Origin: HB2-32-21 sp041603535
GTDB taxonomy: Bacteria; Pseudomonadota; Gammaproteobacteria; Pseudomonadales; Porticoccaceae
Assembly (NCBI GenBank): GCA_041603535.1
Contig: JBFIEE010000001.1
Span: 48,883 to 112,882, forward strand
DNA length: 64,000 nucleotides
Direction of reading: 5' to 3'
The translations under genes were made by a program, and so were the position numbers. Shown here piece after piece: positions 63,387-64,000 of this stretch. The notes beneath the pieces are model-generated. The model saw nothing but the letters and a program-made list of their open reading frames with translations. It did no database searches and had not been told where the DNA came from. Positions within the stretch are counted from its first letter, which is position 1. Each line of letters opens with the position of its first letter.

Positions 63387-63454
63387 TTTGTTATTCGATT
63401 GTCTTTGTTATTCATTTGCCCTGGTTATTCGACTGCCTTAGTTATTCGACTATC
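63387..63454. repeat. Four 17-bp tandem repeats upstream of the PQQ-ADH gene
   Basis: Units at 63387-63403, 63404-63420, 63421-63437 and 63438-63454, each with GTTATTC at positions 4-10 and mostly GACTGCC-like ends. Unit length is constant at 17 bp. The block begins 16 bp upstream of the PQQ-ADH ATG (gene on the minus strand), inside its leader or promoter. Confidence 0.9.
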
Positions 63455-63508
63455 GGCCCGCTTATGCGCTCCCCCAGTTTTGACCGCAGACCTGTCCATA
63501 AGCAGTAT

Positions 63509-64000
63509 TTATCGGTTCGGCTGCTGGAAGCCGACGCGACGGGAGAAGCCGCCGCTGATCACCAGGGCATCGTCGACAACTGTCAATGGCAACATGGCCA
63601 GAGGTTTGGGTGCGGGGCCAAAGGTCACCCGGGCGGCATCTGCGGCATCGTATTCAGATCCGTGACACGGACAAATCATGCGTCTGGTACCGGCATTCCA
63701 GCCCTCAACCGTACAACCGGTGTGGGTACAAACCGCGGAGTAAGCCACCAATCCGTCGGTTGCGTAGGCCGTGGTTTGCGCGGATAGCGCCCGCGGATCG
63801 ACACGCACCACCATCACCAGGTTAAGCCGCGAACGGTTGCGCACGACACCCTGCTGCAAATCTTTTGGGTAGGCTGCCAACGGTGCCTGGTCGACAATAA
63901 TTTTGCTGGCATTTATTGATTCGCCCGCCTGCTCACCAAACGCAAAAACCAGGTGATCACCCGGTTGAGGGGGCATTTTTTCGGGTTTACGTGCTGCAAA
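63509..64000 (-). CDS. Rieske [2Fe-2S] protein (partial, 5' end beyond window)
   Basis: Open to the right edge without a stop; the N-terminus and any Tat signal lie outside. The cluster motifs are CTHTGC and CPCHGSEYD, with the C-terminal FGPAPKPLAMLPL typical of Rieske folds. VVRVDPRALSAQTTAYATDGLVAYSAVC precedes the first ligand pair. An in-frame ATG at 63976 is possible as the start, but the eight codons before it stay open to the edge. The context next to a PQQ dehydrogenase suggests an electron-transfer role rather than a bc1 subunit, since no cytochrome b gene is seen. Confidence 0.88.
   Translation of the reverse strand, partial: FAARKPEKMPPQPGDHLVFAFGEQAGESINASKIIVDQAPLAAYPKDLQQGVVRNRSRLNLVMVVRVDPRALSAQTTAYATDGLVAYSAVCTHTGCTVEGWNAGTRRMICPCHGSEYDAADAARVTFGPAPKPLAMLPLTVVDDALVISGGFSRRVGFQQPNR

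Noticed and set aside
62094..63665. 523-residue open frame on the plus strand across the PQQ-ADH gene
   Set aside because: It is antisense to a clear quinoprotein gene, lacks any recognisable domain and has no ribosome-binding site; a shadow of the high-GC codon pattern.
1..64000. CRISPR arrays, prophage, transposons, toxin-antitoxin or defence genes
   Set aside because: None found on either strand. The tandem repeats are short, without regular spacers, and no transposase, integrase or nuclease gene is present.

Overview
The window reads as chromosomal DNA of a free-living, probably marine, gammaproteobacterium. The support is its conserved gene order: proA-nadD-rsfS-rlmH-mrdA-rodA-mltB, glnA-ntrB-ntrC, secB-grxC-rhodanese, gpmI-envC-ctpA, and nrdR-ribD-ribE-ribBA-ribH-nusB-thiL-pgpA. 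A Cellvibrionales/Halieaceae-like (Pseudomonadales sensu lato) origin is my inference from the mix of a DUF6316-like protein, a two-subunit pyruvate carboxylase, a PPi-type phosphofructokinase and a PQQ alcohol dehydrogenase. Genes are dense on both strands. I saw no tRNA, rRNA, CRISPR array, prophage or intact insertion sequence. Most of the window is core metabolism and envelope biology.

Layout. 1-6.7 kb: leftward operon for proline/NAD synthesis, ribosome maturation and the elongasome (RodA, PBP2, MltB), with a good sigma70 promoter before proA. 6.9-18.4 kb: mixed small genes (MaoC-like, LON-substrate-domain, MAPEG), a MacA-like adaptor with a separate ATPase and two permeases, a DUF2784 protein, a large MMPL/RND exporter with a SelW-like protein upstream, and a D-2-hydroxyacid dehydrogenase. 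18.6-21.4 kb: three tandem HDOD genes, the middle one a pseudogene carrying an exact 20-bp duplication. 22.5-26.7 kb: a 1389-residue membrane protein of unknown function that appears internally duplicated. 26.9-34 kb: pycA-pycB, a PAS protein, an SDR, a YjdF-like protein and Mpl. 34-42 kb: PPi-PFK, Dtd, prolyl iminopeptidase, Tag, an NTF2-like protein, TypA and ThiI.

42.1-47.3 kb is the nitrogen-control locus. glnA has a near-consensus sigma54 promoter with two upstream NtrC-type sites. ntrBC has a perfect NtrC-type core site where it would repress. This reproduces the enterobacterial glnAp2/glnLp logic. 47.5-53.1 kb holds secB, grxC, a rhodanese, gpmI, an EnvC-like activator and a CtpA protease. 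53.6-61.5 kb holds an isolated hisF, a retropepsin-like protease and the riboflavin/NusB/ThiL/PgpA operon led by an NrdR with a long acidic tail. 61.6-64 kb holds a PQQ alcohol dehydrogenase with a DxD metal-site signature, four 17-bp tandem repeats just upstream of its start, and a Rieske protein cut by the window edge.

Nothing here is a clear new defence or mobile system. The most original signals are the duplicated giant membrane protein, the decaying HDOD array, the repeat-studded PQQ-ADH upstream region, and a recurring pattern of 12-20 bp tandem duplications in both spacers and coding sequence.
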